A DNA stretch of 46,705 nt from NCBI GenBank assembly GCA_002238685.1, contig MPMV01000034.1, positions 1 to 46,705 on the forward strand, read 5' to 3'. The DNA comes from a bacterium EF100-94H03 bin56. Lineage in GTDB: Bacteria; Pseudomonadota; Alphaproteobacteria; SP197. Position numbers and translations under genes: made by a program. A model generated the notes under the pieces. That model did no database searches. It was given only the letters and a program-made list of their open reading frames with translations, and was not told the DNA's origin. How positions within the stretch are numbered: position 1 is the first letter of the stretch; each line of letters begins with the position of its first letter. Positions 45,306 to 46,705 of this stretch are shown piece after piece.

Positions 45306-46480
45306 TGGTGGCGCTGTCCACCCATCCCCTTGCCAGCGGCACGCGTCTCATTGGCGACAAGCTCGCCAACATGGCCTGGGGTCTGCTCTTTCTCCTGGCC
45401 CTGGTCGCCGGCTTCGGGTTCCTGATGCTCTATTCGGCAGCAGGGGGTGACTGGAGACCCTGGGCGCTGCCCCAGATCATGCGTTTCGGAGCAGGAGTGC
45501 TTCTCTTTCTTGCCATCGCCGTGATCAACATCCGCCACGTGCACCGCTGGGCATACGTGATTTACGCAGGAGCGCTGGCCCTGCTTGTCGCCATGGAGAT
45601 ACCGGGAGTCAGCGGCGTCGGCGTGCAACGCTGGATACAGGTCACGCTTGGTGGCATGAAGTTCCAGTTCCAGCCATCGGAACTCATGAAGTTCGCCGTG
45701 GTCCTGGCGCTCGCCCGCTACTATCACAGTCTGGCGCTCAATGTTGCCCGCCGATGGACCAGCCTGCCGGTTCCGCTGTTTCTCATCCTCCTGCCTTCGG
45801 TCCTGGTGGTCCGCCAGCCGGACCTCGGGACAGGTCTCCTGATGGTCGCTGGCGGTATCGCGCTGATGTTCCTTGCCGGCGTCCGCAAGCGCTGGTTCAT
45901 CGCCGGGTTCTCGGCCGTGGTGGGCATGGCGCCGGTGGTCTGGTATGCGCTCCTTCCCTATCAGAGGGAGCGAGTGCTGACGTTCCTCAACCCGAATCTC
46001 GACCCCCTGGGCGCCGGCTACCACATCCAGCAGTCGAAGATCGCTCTCGGTTCGGGGGCTGTGTGGGGCAAGGGTCTCTTTAACGGCACGCAGAGCCAGC
46101 TGAACTTCCTGCCCGAAAAGCACACCGATTTCATCTTCACCATGCTCGCCGAGGAGCTGGGGCTGATCGGCGCCCTCGGTCTGATCCTTCTCTACTGTTT
46201 CATCGTGCTCTACGGTGTCGGAGTCGCGTCCAGGGCCAGCAGCCAGTTCGGCAGACTGCTGGCCCTGGGAATCGTGTCGACCTTCTTCCTCTACGTCTTC
46301 TCCAACATCGCCATGGTGACCGGGCTAATTCCCGTCGTCGGCCTGCCACTGCCCCTGGTGTCGTTCGGCGGCACGGCGATGGTGACCCTGATGATGGCCT
46401 TCGGACTTCTCGCCAGCGTCCACGTGCACCGTGACACGGAAGTCCCGCGCCACACCACAGGTCGCACCTTCGGTGCTTAA
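45305..46480 (+). CDS. rodA: RodA, SEDS-family peptidoglycan glycosyltransferase
   Basis: This protein of about 391 aa has ten membrane helices and SEDS marks: GVQRWIQVTLGGMKFQFQPSELMK (with the split QPSE core), RQPDLGTGLLM with the key Asp, and the C-terminal GLPLPLVSFGGTAM. It polymerises glycan strands with PBP2. AGGAGG lies upstream; both GTG 45302 and ATG 45305 are possible. Last gene of the shape operon. Confidence 0.95.
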   Translation: MVALSTHPLASGTRLIGDKLANMAWGLLFLLALVAGFGFLMLYSAAGGDWRPWALPQIMRFGAGVLLFLAIAVINIRHVHRWAYVIYAGALALLVAMEIPGVSGVGVQRWIQVTLGGMKFQFQPSELMKFAVVLALARYYHSLALNVARRWTSLPVPLFLILLPSVLVVRQPDLGTGLLMVAGGIALMFLAGVRKRWFIAGFSAVVGMAPVVWYALLPYQRERVLTFLNPNLDPLGAGYHIQQSKIALGSGAVWGKGLFNGTQSQLNFLPEKHTDFIFTMLAEELGLIGALGLILLYCFIVLYGVGVASRASSQFGRLLALGIVSTFFLYVFSNIAMVTGLIPVVGLPLPLVSFGGTAMVTLMMAFGLLASVHVHRDTEVPRHTTGRTFGA

Positions 46481-46581
46481 ACCAATGTAATAACGCCTTA
46501 TTTTCCCTCTCTCCGATGCAACTACGGGACGATTCCGCAACGGATTCTCCCGCGTCTGCAACTCAAGGCAAGGGGGATTCC

Positions 46582-46705
46582 ATGGCCACAACACGACTCA
46601 CCCAGGCACGCGTCGAGGCTCTCCGGCCACGAAAGGCCAGCCTGGACGTCCGGGACTCCGGCCTCAAGGGGTTCGGCGTCCGCGTCTACCCGACCGGAAG
46701 GAAGT
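46582..46705 (+). CDS. P4-type tyrosine integrase, N terminus only (cut by window edge)
   Basis: Forty-one codons are visible. They read MATTRLTQARVEAL followed by DVRDSGLKGFGVRVYPTGRK, which fits the DUF4102/arm-binding domain of prophage and island integrases. AAGGGGG lies about seven bases upstream of the ATG. The catalytic domain lies beyond the window. The gene marks the start of an integrated element just after rodA. No tRNA or clear attachment repeat is seen in the 100 bases before it. Confidence 0.85.
   Translation, partial: MATTRLTQARVEALRPRKASLDVRDSGLKGFGVRVYPTGRK

Noticed and set aside
46481..46581. An attachment site or strong terminator between rodA and the integrase
   Set aside because: Only a weak AATAA/TTATT hairpin and a seven-base repeat (TGCAACT) are visible, which is not enough to claim either.

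Overview
The window is GC-rich, densely coded DNA that looks like an alphaproteobacterial chromosome, plausibly of the Rhodospirillales type. Three signs support this. The tmRNA gene is circularly permuted (two-piece) and sits directly upstream of an alpha-type sspB. The order hflK-hflC-DUF2065-Do protease-miaA followed by ilvBNC is typical of the class. The cell-shape operon mreBCD-pbp2-rodA is intact. No rRNA, tRNA or CRISPR array was seen.

Region by region: (1) 0.1-3.0 kb is a minus-strand operon for an N,N-dimethylformamidase-like amidohydrolase (large and small subunits) led by a small cupin. (2) 3.3-8.0 kb is an accessory stretch of hipBA, a NYN/LOTUS putative nuclease, a frameshifted PemK-like toxin relic and vapBC. 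(3) 8.4-11.0 kb holds a P450 with its private 3Fe-4S ferredoxin and a periplasmic protein; the P450 carries an 84-bp in-frame insertion made of a 44-bp direct repeat plus a G-rich spacer. (4) 11.1-14.7 kb holds uvrD-prmA, a collapsed second copy of the same gene pair, and four 23-bp tandem repeats between them. (5) 14.9-23.3 kb holds an AsmA-like protein, an iron-transport locus (fbpA; fumC-fbpB) whose two promoter regions share a Fur-like box, then sspB and the two-piece ssrA. (6) 24.0-29.8 kb is the clearest accessory island: an AlbA_2/HATPase protein, a probable dual-OB protein and two DUF488 proteins form a compact set, next to an autoinhibited Fic protein and an IS1634-like transposase relic. 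(7) 30.2-46.5 kb is core genome: thyX, mrp, hflKC, DUF2065, Do/HtrA protease, miaA, ilvBNC, mreBCD, mrdA, rodA. (8) The window ends in the first 41 codons of a P4-type integrase, so another island starts after rodA.

The best candidates for new biology are the AlbA_2-dual OB-DUF488-DUF488 cassette, the coupling of an iron-independent fumarase to an iron permease under a shared iron box, and the ssrA-sspB tandem. The most curious structural features are the P450 duplication and the collapsed uvrD-prmA copy. All family assignments were made by reading motifs, without database searches.
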